Of a DNA stretch of 17,143 nt, positions 6,567-15,200 are shown piece by piece; position 1 is the first letter of the stretch, and every line of letters begins with the position of its first letter. The position numbers and the translations under genes are program-made. The stretch is from positions 1 to 17,143 of the forward strand of contig CAYGUK010000086.1 in assembly GCA_964352985.1 (NCBI GenBank), written 5' to 3'. Source of the stretch: CAYGUK01 sp964352985. Lineage in GTDB: Bacteria > Pseudomonadota > Gammaproteobacteria > JAHCLG01. The notes beneath the pieces were generated by a model, which was not told the origin of the DNA, did no database searches, and saw nothing but the letters and a program-made list of their open reading frames with translations.

Positions 6567-6700
6567 TAGAATCCCCATCGTGTAAGGAAAGTCTATTCTT
6601 TTCAGAGTTTCTATGTTTTAGCTTGAATTTGGTGAATAGTTACAAAATATAAATGTATTAAACTATTCATTAGTGATTAAGGGGATTAAATGGCAAATGA

Positions 6701-7074
6701 TTTGAAGCAGCTGATCTATTACAAATTTTTTCCAAGCATCGCTTATCCTAGTTTAAACAGTATTTAATAAATTCAGAATCTCAGTTTGATAAAAAAATAC
6801 CAATATGGATTTCCCTCCTTAATGATTTTAGTGCGAAATGACGGACACTAAACATTTAATACTCGATAAATTATCTTTTAATCTTTCAAACTTATAATAT
6901 AAGAGAGTAGAAATCATTTACCAAATTAACGAACTTCAAAAGCTAACAAAAAATCCTAATGATTTTCATGCATTGGTTGGCATTATTAGTCTTTGCTGTC
7001 ACACTAAATCAGACACTCAGTTTGATACTGCCTCTATGATTAAAGGTGAAAAATCAGGTTCGTTATTTTGTTAA
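6701..7074 (+). pseudogene. Possible decayed coding remnant
   Basis: A protein-like reading runs from 6701 (FEAADLLQIFSKHRLS), is broken by TAG at 6749, continues (FKQYLINSESQFDKK, ISLLNDFSAK) to TGA at 6839, then resumes in another frame at 6907-7071 (INELQKLTKNPNDFHALV, KSDTQFDTASM) before TAA at 7072. The two parts share similar pieces (SESQFD/SDTQFD; NDFSA/NDFHA), as if from a repeat-containing protein. Composition is protein-like, but no family is recognised. An alternative is a 25-codon ORF at 6690-6767 preceded by AAGGGGATT. Confidence 0.3.
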
Positions 7075-7301
7075 ATCGATGGGATAATGTGGTTTTAAGC
7101 TTTTTATTTCATTGTTGTTCTGCATATCTAGTCAATACTATCTGATTGTTTATTTTCTTACAGAAGTAAGTTAAGCTATGCAGGAATCATTATTTTAGAT
7201 TCAGTTAATTAATATTAGATTCACCGTAATTTAATATTTAACATTTCGATATTGCCCATTTTTGTTGGGCTTCATAGATGTCATTTATATTGAGGTGAAA
7301 A
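7075..7301. other. Gene-free stretch upstream of the methyltransferase
   Basis: I see no gene here. It holds a 9-bp direct repeat TTAGATTCA at 7195-7203 and 7215-7223, exactly 20 bases apart (two helical turns), and a small hairpin GCCCA/TGGGC (7254-7258 and 7266-7270) just before the ribosome binding site of the next gene. No convincing -35/-10 pair is visible. Both structures could regulate the methyltransferase gene. Confidence 0.4.
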
Positions 7302-8033
7302 ATGAGTTTTTGGCCAAATGAAGAAGAAGGTCGTATTGCGACAAAAAATAAAACAGGATTCATGTTTACAGAAATTGATGGCGCTTCTGCAAATTTTCAA
7401 GAAGATTGTAAAAAGTTTAAGGGTAAGGTTGTCGATATTGGTTCTGCTTATGGTGTTAATACTTTACCAATTCTGCAAAATACTGAGAATGACATTATTG
7501 CAATTGATTTATCCTCAGAACATTTATCTATTTTGCAACAATCAGTTCCTGAAGATAAGTTAAGTCGATTACGAACTGTCGCAGGCGAATTTCCATTTTG
7601 TATTGAGTTCGATGAAAACAGTATAGATGCCATGCATAGCTGTTTTGTATTTCATTTCATTAATGGTGACAATACGTTATTAGCTTTACAAAAAATTTAT
7701 CATGCGCTAAAACCAGGGGGAAAGTTTTATTTAAATACTGCTTCCATTTATATTAATTTTGTTCATTCCTTATTGCCACAATATGAAGAAAATGTAAAAA
7801 AAGGGATAACCTATCCTGGTGAAATTTATAATTTACGTGAAGTTTGTCCACCAGAAGATTTACCATATTGTCCGGATTTTTTTCATGTTTACAAAAAAGA
7901 AGATTTGGCAAATTTAATTACTCGTGTAGGATTTAATATTGATGAAATTTATTATTATGATGTAAAAAAACCAACTTTATTACATTCTGATGGTAAAGGT
8001 GTTATTGCAGCCGTTATGTCAAAATTAAGTTAA
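7302..8033 (+). CDS. Class I SAM-dependent methyltransferase, substrate unknown
   Basis: 243 residues. The Rossmann-type SAM site is clear: motif I VVDIGSAYG (43-51), acidic end of the second strand in IIAIDLS (65-71, Asp69), the SIDAMHSCFVFHF segment (107-119), and the post-motif KPGGKFYLN (137-145). The C-terminal part (about 150-243) is less conserved and probably sets the substrate. The layout resembles Methyltransf_11/25-type small-molecule enzymes, but the target cannot be read from sequence. The start has a strong GAGGTGA at 7291-7297. The acetyltransferase gene follows after 10 bases, so the two form an operon and could act on the same compound. Confidence 0.9.
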   Translation: MSFWPNEEEGRIATKNKTGFMFTEIDGASANFQEDCKKFKGKVVDIGSAYGVNTLPILQNTENDIIAIDLSSEHLSILQQSVPEDKLSRLRTVAGEFPFCIEFDENSIDAMHSCFVFHFINGDNTLLALQKIYHALKPGGKFYLNTASIYINFVHSLLPQYEENVKKGITYPGEIYNLREVCPPEDLPYCPDFFHVYKKEDLANLITRVGFNIDEIYYYDVKKPTLLHSDGKGVIAAVMSKLS

Positions 8034-8043
8034 AGAGATCATC

Positions 8044-8592
8044 ATGCAAAAATATACATTGGGAACTGAAAGATTAACTTTAAAAATAATTGCGATATCC
8101 GATGCTGAAATTATTAGTCAGCGTGCCAATAACTATGATATATATCAAACTACTTTACGTATCCCATTTCCTTGTACTTTAGACTCAGTCGTAGAATGGA
8201 TCAAAAAAACAGAACACCATAATAAACATAGTGATGATGATCATATTTATACCTTTTCAATTTACTCGAAACAAATTAATCAACCGATTGGTATTATTGG
8301 ATTAGAAACTAAAACGCTAAATAATAATGCCGAAGTGGGTTATTGGTTATCACAAGAGTTTTGGAATCAAGGTTTCATGACTGAGGCATTAAAAGCAGTG
8401 ATCAATTTTGGTTTTAAGACATTAAATCTTAATAAAATTTATGCTGAACATATGTTAACTAATCCCGCTTCAGCACGCGTCATGAAAAAAGCAGGCATGC
8501 AATATCAAGCTAGATTGGTCCAAGAAGTTAAAAAAGAAGGGGACTATTTGGATGTTGAATCCTATTATATTTTGCAGCAAGATTATAAATAG
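8044..8592 (+). CDS. GNAT N-acetyltransferase, RimJ/RimL type
   Basis: 182 residues. It opens with the family signature LGTERLTLK (6-14), has the acceptor/CoA segment AEVGYWLSQEFWNQGFMTEAL (marked by Gly99-Tyr100-Trp101 and the pyrophosphate loop WNQGFMTEA at 107-115), and the late motif NPASARVMKKAGM (140-152). Such enzymes transfer acetyl from acetyl-CoA to N-terminal amines of ribosomal proteins, amino sugars, antibiotics or other small amines; this one is not close enough to call RimJ or RimL. It lies 10 bases after the methyltransferase stop, with AAGAGA as ribosome binding site, and is presumably co-transcribed. Confidence 0.92.
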   Translation: MQKYTLGTERLTLKIIAISDAEIISQRANNYDIYQTTLRIPFPCTLDSVVEWIKKTEHHNKHSDDDHIYTFSIYSKQINQPIGIIGLETKTLNNNAEVGYWLSQEFWNQGFMTEALKAVINFGFKTLNLNKIYAEHMLTNPASARVMKKAGMQYQARLVQEVKKEGDYLDVESYYILQQDYK

Positions 8593-8593
8593 C

Positions 8594-8667
8594 CAGATAA
8601 AAAGCATACAAAATCCGCCGTTATTATCTGTTAATTAATTTTGTATAATGTTAAAATGCATTTTTAT
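8594..8667. promoter_or_regulatory. vgrG upstream region: -10 box and interleaved inverted repeats
   Basis: A perfect TATAAT lies at 8644-8649, without a good -35 element. Two inverted repeats are interleaved across it: CAGATAA (8594-8600) with TTATCTG (8624-8630), and ATACAAAAT (8606-8614) with ATTTTGTAT (8638-8646), the latter overlapping the -10 box. ATAAAAAGCAT (8597-8607) also matches, inverted, ATGCATTTTTAT (8656-8667) apart from one base. The pairings are mutually constraining, which may reflect a terminator for the upstream gene, an operator, or AT-rich chance. Confidence 0.4.
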
Positions 8668-8689
8668 AACCAGTTAATGCGGTATATTT

Positions 8690-10405
8690 ATGTCTTATTT
8701 TATAAATCAAGCACAAAGACTTTTAAAAATAGTCATTCCAAACGTACCTGAAAATGAAATTGTGCTAACCCATTTTAAAGGTCAGCAAAGTTTATCCTGT
8801 CCATTTGAATTTATGTGTGATGGGATTAGTACTAGTGAAGGGGGGGGGATTATAGATAACCTTATCGGTCAAAAGGCATTTGTCACGATTAATCATGCGA
8901 AAGGTGAAAAAGAATATTTTAATGGCTTAATCACTCAAGTACAAAAATCGGCGGCAAAAAAATCAAAACAAGTTGCTTGGCGTTTTAAAATTTCACCTTG
9001 GTTTTTTCCTCTGATGCAAAATAGTGACTGTCGACATTTTATCGAGTTATCAGTTATCGATATCATTAATTTACTTTTAAAAGAATGTGAGAATAATGCT
9101 TATGAATGTCAACTAACGAAAAGTTATCCTAAAATAGCTTTTACTGTTCAATATAATGAGAGTACTTGGGATTTTATAGCTCGACTCATAAGTGAAACCG
9201 GAATTTTTTATACTATCATTCACAGCAATGAACAACATAAAGTCATTTTTTATGATGATGTTGCAACATTGCCAAATTATCCGCAAGATTGCTATGTTAG
9301 AAACAGCGATGATAATCAAGCACACTTTCATTTTTGGCAATCATCGACTGCAATCATGCCAACCAAAACAGAAGTTCAAAGCTATGATTTTCAATCACCG
9401 ACTCAACAATTCATCGCCACAACCTCGAGCAAACAAAATTTATTATTCGGTGAATTTCAGTTTTGGCCAAACGATTCGAAACAAAATGACGCAAATCAGA
9501 AAACGGCAGAATTGATTCAACATTTTTTTGATTGGCAAGCAAACCAAATTAAGGTGAAAGGGAATTACCCAAAAATGCGCGCAGGACAACGTTTTAATTT
9601 AAAATCTAATACGCATAATATTGAAAAATATTATATCCAACATATTCAATATCAAATCAGTGATACCAGCCATTTAAGTGATTCTCATGAGATTCAACCA
9701 AGCGTGCAATTGTATCAAAACCAATTGACAGTCATTCCAACATCCTTTCCCTATGCCATGAAAATCATCAATAAACCTAAAATTAAAGGGGTTTCTAGTG
9801 CAACAGTTACCACACCAAAAGGTAAAGTGGTCGCTTGTGATCCCTATTTAAGAGTAAAAATTCAATTTCCCTGGGATAGACGTAGTCAATTTAATGAGCA
9901 TAGTAGCACATGGGTTAGAACAGCAAATCCGATTGCGGGTAAAGAATGGGGAATGAAATTTATTCCGAGAAAAGGTGATGAAGTTCTAATACAATATTGT
10001 CATCAAAATATCGATGAACCCATGATTATTGGATCAGTTTATAATGGCGTAAATTCTCCAATTTATCCCTTGCCGGAATCACAACAAGTGAGTGGTATCA
10101 AAACTCACACTATTGGTAGTGATGAGTCTGACCACTTTAATGAAATCCGTTTTGACGATAGTGCTCATCAAGAATTATTAACACTAAAAGCACAAAGAGA
10201 TAATAATATTACGACAAACAATGATTATGTAACCACTATTGTAAAAGATCAGAATATTAACATTGAACAAGCAAATACTTTAGCGACTAAGGGAACATCC
10301 ACACTAGTTTCCCAGAATACATTCCATCTTACGGCAGGTAAGGCTGAGCTTAAATTAGCGCCTGATAAGATAGAATTAAAGGGAATTTTAATTAATATTG
10401 AATGA
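8690..10405 (+). CDS. vgrG: Type VI secretion spike protein VgrG (TssI)
   Basis: VgrG trimers form the tip of the type VI secretion needle and are fired with the Hcp tube, carrying effectors into target cells. 571 residues: gp27-like part (about 10-350), including the YNESTWDFIARLISETGIFY-type motif near 155-174; gp5-like OB fold (about 365-460) with DPYLRVKIQFPWD and STWVRTANPIAGKEWG, ending MIIGSVYNG; and a short spike (468-571) with HFNEIRFDD and a LTAGKAELKLAPDKIELKG ending. It has no C-terminal effector domain. No hcp, tss, PAAR or adaptor gene is nearby, so it is an orphan vgrG. Residues 51-53 (GGG) are encoded by an uninterrupted run of nine G (8840-8848). The ribosome binding site is weak; the start fits the family. 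Confidence 0.93.
   Translation: MSYFINQAQRLLKIVIPNVPENEIVLTHFKGQQSLSCPFEFMCDGISTSEGGGIIDNLIGQKAFVTINHAKGEKEYFNGLITQVQKSAAKKSKQVAWRFKISPWFFPLMQNSDCRHFIELSVIDIINLLLKECENNAYECQLTKSYPKIAFTVQYNESTWDFIARLISETGIFYTIIHSNEQHKVIFYDDVATLPNYPQDCYVRNSDDNQAHFHFWQSSTAIMPTKTEVQSYDFQSPTQQFIATTSSKQNLLFGEFQFWPNDSKQNDANQKTAELIQHFFDWQANQIKVKGNYPKMRAGQRFNLKSNTHNIEKYYIQHIQYQISDTSHLSDSHEIQPSVQLYQNQLTVIPTSFPYAMKIINKPKIKGVSSATVTTPKGKVVACDPYLRVKIQFPWDRRSQFNEHSSTWVRTANPIAGKEWGMKFIPRKGDEVLIQYCHQNIDEPMIIGSVYNGVNSPIYPLPESQQVSGIKTHTIGSDESDHFNEIRFDDSAHQELLTLKAQRDNNITTNNDYVTTIVKDQNINIEQANTLATKGTSTLVSQNTFHLTAGKAELKLAPDKIELKGILINIE
8840..8848 (+). repeat. Nine-G homopolymer inside vgrG, candidate slippage tract
   Basis: Nine consecutive G encode Gly51-53 in frame. 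One extra G leads to GAT TAT AGA TAA, a stop four codons after the tract; one fewer gives GGA TTA TAG, an immediate stop. The run stands out in an AT-rich gene and lies in a variable loop of the N-terminal domain. Confidence 0.85.
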
Positions 10406-10696
10406 TATACCACCAACACTTCAATGTGCTTAGTTAGATTTTTACATAAATTAAAATGTAAACGTTATCAATCTCAGTAATGTTGAATGAACTATATCGT
10501 AATTTCAACTCAGGCTCGTATTTAATGAATATATTTCCACGCGTGAACTTTTTTTTATTTGATATTGTCTAAACACCTGGCTTATCGAAATATAAACGTT
10601 ATAAATAGTTGATAATTGGTTATATTGTAACATTCTATTGTTGTGTTGGGAAATTACAAGTTAGTTGTCGTGGGTTACAAATGGTGTGGTGGTACT
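10406..10696. other. Intergenic stretch with a repeated 10-mer
   Basis: I see no gene. TAAACGTTAT occurs at 10459-10468 and 10593-10602 in the same orientation, each centred on the palindrome AACGTT. No clear terminator for vgrG and no strong promoter for the next gene is visible; TTGATA at 10609-10614 is a possible -35. Confidence 0.35.
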
Positions 10697-11038
10697 ATGA
10701 AACGGTTCAATTCTAAATATCGTCTTTTTTGCTTGGCATTAATGTTTATTGGTGTTTTTGTTTTAATGTTAGATTATTTACAACTAAATAATCCAATTTT
10801 TGTTATTGATCCTTCAATTTTAGCCTCCATTTTTATCGTGACCGGTGCTTTTTTATTGTTATTTCAAAATGAACGAAACGAAACATATATAAATTTAAAT
10901 CATCAAAAATTAGAGCAGCTTAATAGTTTTAAAATACGTACTTTACATAAAGTACCAGATATCTCAGCTGTCGAGTTAGAACGTTATATGGTTGCTTATG
11001 CTAAAAAAATCCATTTTGATGAATATCAAGATACTTAA
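10697..11038 (+). CDS. Small two-helix membrane protein, function unknown
   Basis: 113 residues from ATG at 10697; the same frame opens at a GTG at 10643, but the added 18 residues look less natural. Two hydrophobic helices are clear, about 9-27 (FCLALMFIGVFVLML) and 40-57 (ILASIFIVTGAFLLLF), joined by a short loop, with a positively charged N-terminus and a 55-residue polar C-terminal tail. By the positive-inside rule both ends are probably cytoplasmic. No family is recognised. It follows vgrG after 291 bases and is closed by a strong hairpin. A VgrG-linked effector or immunity protein is possible by position only; nothing in the sequence supports it. Confidence 0.7.
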   Translation: MKRFNSKYRLFCLALMFIGVFVLMLDYLQLNNPIFVIDPSILASIFIVTGAFLLLFQNERNETYINLNHQKLEQLNSFKIRTLHKVPDISAVELERYMVAYAKKIHFDEYQDT

Positions 11039-11078
11039 ATCACTAAGTGAATTAATGGCTTGGCCTAAAATAAACAGA

Positions 11079-11109
11079 CAAAGGCAATAACTATTGAGTA
11101 TTGCCTTTG
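11079..11109 (+). terminator. Hairpin terminator after the small membrane protein gene
   Basis: CAAAGGCAATA (11079-11089) and TATTGCCTTTG (11099-11109) pair perfectly over 11 bases around a 9-base loop, 40 bases past the stop codon. The tail CCTTATTTATGTCTTTT is T-rich but interrupted, so it may be only partly intrinsic. Confidence 0.7.
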
Positions 11110-11136
11110 CCTTATTTATGTCTTTTGGAGTATGAT
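11107..11136 (+). promoter_or_regulatory. Candidate promoter of the RND efflux operon
   Basis: TTGCCT (11107-11112, four of six) and TATGAT (11131-11136, five of six) are separated by 18 bases and lie 36 bases before the adaptor ATG. The -35 overlaps the end of the terminator hairpin. Confidence 0.35.
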
Positions 11137-11171
11137 TACGGTAGTTTGATATTTTTTTCAATGGAGAGGAA

Positions 11172-12224
11172 ATGATAATAAAATGGATGGGGATTTATCG
11201 TTTATTTTTATATTTGATTCTATTTTTTTTTGTTTCCTTTAATTTTGCTGAAAATACTGTACAAGTATCGGCAGCTTATGTTGGGTTTGCCACGGTAAAA
11301 GATTATATTTGGAATAAACAAATTGAAACGACTGGCACAGTTTCAGCCATTAATGGTGTGATGATCCGAGCTGAAGCAAGCGGACGAATTACAAAAGTTT
11401 ATATTAAATCTTCGCAAATAGTTAAAGTGGGCGATCCACTATATCAAATTAATCCCTATCCACTAAGAGCACAATTAGATTCAGATTTAGCTGATTTAAA
11501 ATTGACTCAAATTCATCACCAGCAAACTAAAGTTTTAGTCAAAGACAATTCTATTTCTGCCTATGAAGATGAAAAAGCACAAGCCGCTTATTTTATTGCA
11601 AAAGCAAGAGTCGCAAAAACAAAAGCCTTGATTGATTTAACGTTAGTCAAAGCACCATTCGATGGTCAGCTTGGATTAAAACGCGCGTTTTTAGGGGAAT
11701 ATGTTAATATTGGTGATCCCCTTATTCCATTGCAAAATTTAGATAAACAACGTGTCGATTTTGCAATTCCACAAATATATTTAAATCACATTGCCGTTGG
11801 TCAACAAGTTACAATTAAATCGCCGGCTTATCCTAATAAAGTGTTTCATGCAAAAGTATTTGCATTAGATAAAATCATTGATAAAGATAATCGCACGATT
11901 ATGTTAAGAGCCGAATTGGAAAATGTACCAAAAACCTTGATACCGGGATTATATGGCGATGTGGTTTTAACATTTACCGAAACAGAAAAAGTGATTGCAA
12001 TCCCTCTCACCGCTGTCAATTATGAATTGACTGGCTCAACAGTATTTAAAGTACAAGATGGTATTGCAGTGTTAACCAATATTAAACTCGGCGAACAACG
12101 TGATAATCTAATTGCGGTAAAAGGCTTAAAACCAGGCGATATTGTTGTGAGTGAAGGTCGAGTAAAAATCCACAATGGCATGGCTGTTATCGATAAAAAA
12201 CAAAAAAGTGAAGCGATAAAATGA
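11172..12224 (+). CDS. RND efflux periplasmic adaptor (membrane fusion protein)
   Basis: 350 residues. It links an inner-membrane RND pump to an outer-membrane channel. A hydrophobic N-terminus (about 8-26) serves as signal or anchor. Two lipoyl halves are evident (RAEASGRITKVY at 66-77, KVGDPLYQI at 85-93; VKAPFDGQLGL at 159-169), separated by a helical hairpin (about 97-155), then beta-barrel (190-270) and membrane-proximal domains. In the hairpin tip the RxxxLxxxxxxS motif that contacts TolC-type channels reads Gln118, Leu122, Ser129, so the Arg is replaced. Ribosome binding site GGAGAGGAA lies 8 bases or fewer before the ATG. It overlaps the pump gene by 4 bases (ATGA), so translation is coupled. 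The substrate is unknown. Confidence 0.95.
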   Translation: MIIKWMGIYRLFLYLILFFFVSFNFAENTVQVSAAYVGFATVKDYIWNKQIETTGTVSAINGVMIRAEASGRITKVYIKSSQIVKVGDPLYQINPYPLRAQLDSDLADLKLTQIHHQQTKVLVKDNSISAYEDEKAQAAYFIAKARVAKTKALIDLTLVKAPFDGQLGLKRAFLGEYVNIGDPLIPLQNLDKQRVDFAIPQIYLNHIAVGQQVTIKSPAYPNKVFHAKVFALDKIIDKDNRTIMLRAELENVPKTLIPGLYGDVVLTFTETEKVIAIPLTAVNYELTGSTVFKVQDGIAVLTNIKLGEQRDNLIAVKGLKPGDIVVSEGRVKIHNGMAVIDKKQKSEAIK

Positions 12225-15200
12225 GTATTGTTGAATTATTTATTAAAAAACCAATTGCTGCTATTGCCATTTCTGTTGCGTTAATGCTTTTTGGTTATTT
12301 AGGTTTTATGCAATTACCTATTCGAGAATTACCGTTAGTAAATAGTTCTGTGATCAAAGTCGATACGAGATATCCTGGCGCCAGCGCTGATACGATTGAG
12401 TCTTATATTTCTACACCTATTCAAGCTGCTATCAGTGGTGTGAAAGGGATTGATTATATGGTGGCTACAAATCAATTAGGTAAAAGTGATATTACAATTC
12501 GTCTTAAAGACGGTGTGAATGTTAATAACGCTTTAACAGAAGTTTCAGCGCGGGTCTCTTCGGTTAAGTGGAAACTACCTAAAGAAGCATTTAGTCCACA
12601 AGTCGAACGAACACTCACCTTAACGCCAGCCATTTTTTATGATTATTACAGTAAAACATTACCGTTGGCTCTAGTGTGTGATTATTTTCATCGAGTCATT
12701 GAGCCACAATTAGAAACAGTCAAAGGTGTTTATGGTATTTTTTCACACGGCGATCAACAATTAGCGATGCGAATTTGGTTAAATCCAAAATTAATGGCTG
12801 CGCAACATGTGACGCCACTTGATGTTAAACAAGCACTACTCAATAATAATGTGCAAATTGCCGCTGGACGTCTTCATACATCAAATGAAGAATATAATAT
12901 TGGTGCAATCAATGCCAAACTTTCCACCCCAGCAGAGTACGATGATTTAATTATTAAAAATGAACATGATCACTTAATCCGATTAAAAGATATTGGATAC
13001 GCAGAATATGGGGCGAGTAGTTATCGAGATTTAGTTGTCACAAAAGGTTCGCCCGCAGTTATCTATGGCGTGGTACCAAATGAATCTGCGGATAATATTG
13101 CTGTTGCAGCAGCCATGCAAAAAATGGTTCCTGAAATTAATAAAAAGCTACCCGCACAAATTCATTCATCATTAGTTTGGAATGTGGCGAATATTTCAAA
13201 AGAAGCCATAAAAACGATTAGCGATACCGCCTGGCTTGCAGTCATTTGCGTGTTAATTGTGATATTTTTATTTTTAGGATCTTTACGCGCGATATTAATT
13301 CCAGTCATCGCCATTCCATTTTCTTTAATTGCCGTTTGCATGTTGATGGCGCATTTGCATTATAGTGTGAATTCATTAACGATTTTGGCTGCAGTATTAG
13401 CAATTGGATTAGTGGTTGATGATGCAATTGTTGTGGTTGAAAATACACATCGTCATATTGATGAAGGCTTATCACCAGAAACAGCAGCGATTAAAAGTAC
13501 AAAAGAAATTTTTCTGCCAGTTGTAGCGATGACATTAACTGTCGCGGTGGTATTTATTCCTATTGGTTTTACAGGTGGATTAACCGGCGTTTTATTCCAC
13601 CAATTTGCTTTTACCATTGCAGGGACTATTATTTTTTCTGGTATTTTTGCACTCATGGTTGCGCCAATGATGTGTGCGAAATTATTAACTTCCATGCAAA
13701 ATCAATCAGTATTTGCCAAAGTAGTCGATAAATTTTGTGAATTATTAACCTCTAGTTATAAAGCAATTTTAAATCAAGTTATCCGTTTACGATATATTAT
13801 GATAATTGTAGTACTTTTAATTTTTGCCTTAGGTTATTATTTGTTTAGTCAAACTAATTCACAATTAATTCCCGATACTGAACAAGGTGTTATTTTAGTT
13901 ATTGGCAAAGGACCAACTAATTCCAATATCAACGCGACTCGAAAAATCGCCTTAAAGTTAGATAAAATCTTTGAAAAAATAAAAGAATTTGATAACGTCA
14001 ACATGGTGAGTGGTGAGCCTAACTATGTTAATGAGATCGTTGGCTTTTTAGTCATGCGATCACCTAAGCCAGGAGATCGCAGTGAAAAAGAATTGATTAA
14101 ATTAGTTAATGAGAAAATGAAAAACATTAAAGGCATGCAATTATTTGCGATCAATAGGCCACCTTTACTTGATATAACAGGCGTAACCTGGAAGGTTGAT
14201 TTTGTTTTACAAACAACGGGCAGTTACACACCGCTTTATTATGCTATGCAGCGCTTAATGGAAAAAGCATCTCATTATCCCGGGATTGTAGATGTGCAAT
14301 CTGATTTAAAAATGAATAAACCACAATTTAATATTGAATTTTTACGTCACCAAGCTGGTGCAATTGGTGTAACAATAAAACAAGTCACCGATTCACTGAA
14401 TTTCTTATTAGGTCGACCTATCCCACAATGGTTTAGTATGAATGGACATAGTTATCCTGTTGTGCCGCAATTAATTCAGAAATTTCGACAAAGTCCACAG
14501 CAGATCGGTCAAGTCAAAGTGAGAACTAAAAGTGGTCAATTAGTTGAGCTTGCAAATGTAATGAAATTTAAGCGCGTGGTAGCACCACAAGCACTGAATC
14601 AATTTCAACAATTGCGTTCAGCAACCTTAACCGCAAATGTGCAAGATGGTTATACCTTGGGACAAGTGTTAAATTTTCTTGAAAAAAATGCAAAAAACAT
14701 AATGACGCATAAAATGAAATATGATTTTTCAGGAACATCAAGAGAGTTTGTTAAAACACAAGGCCAACTTGCTTTTCTATTTATTTTTGCGCTCATTGCA
14801 ATTTATTTAATGTTAGCATTGCAATTTAATAGTTTCACGGATCCTTTTATCATTTTAATTTCCGTACCTATGTCCTTAGTTGGCGCGTTAATTGCGATGA
14901 CTTTAACACACTCGACATTTAACGTTTATACGGAAATTGGATTGATCATGTTGATTGGTTTAATTTCAAAACATGGTATTTTAATTGTTGATTTTGCTAA
15001 CCATTTATTACATGAAGGTCATAGTAAATTTGACGCAGCAGTAAAAGCCGCTAGTATTCGTTTACGTCCTGTATTAATGACATCTTGCGCAATGATATTT
15101 GGGGCATTTCCACTTGTTTATGCTTCAGGTACTGGTCATGAAAGCTTAAATCAAATTGGGATAGTGATAATTGGTGGCTTAACCATTGGTTCTGTTTTAA

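Larger units (their letters stand above)
6462..6644. repeat. Repeat element with inverted 12-bp ends (MITE-like candidate)
   Basis: TGTAACTATTCA (6462-6473) is repeated inverted as TGAATAGTTACA (6633-6644). The left end also forms a local hairpin, GTAACTATT with AATAGTTAC and AGCAT with ATGCT (6463-6494). Inside are two further hairpins (6513-6528 and 6541-6566). An extra AACTATTCA at 6661-6669 can pair with the right end. The left end recurs near 17087. No transposase gene lies within. Short size, inverted ends and internal stems suggest a miniature element or structured intergenic repeat. Flanking A-rich sequence hides any target duplication. Confidence 0.5.

Noticed and set aside
9192..9515. 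Plus-strand 107-codon ORF inside vgrG
   Set aside because: It lies wholly within vgrG in another frame, with no recognisable content.
10643..10696. GTG-initiated extension of the small membrane protein
   Set aside because: The added residues have no conserved character, and ATG 10697 gives a normal N-terminus just before the first membrane helix.
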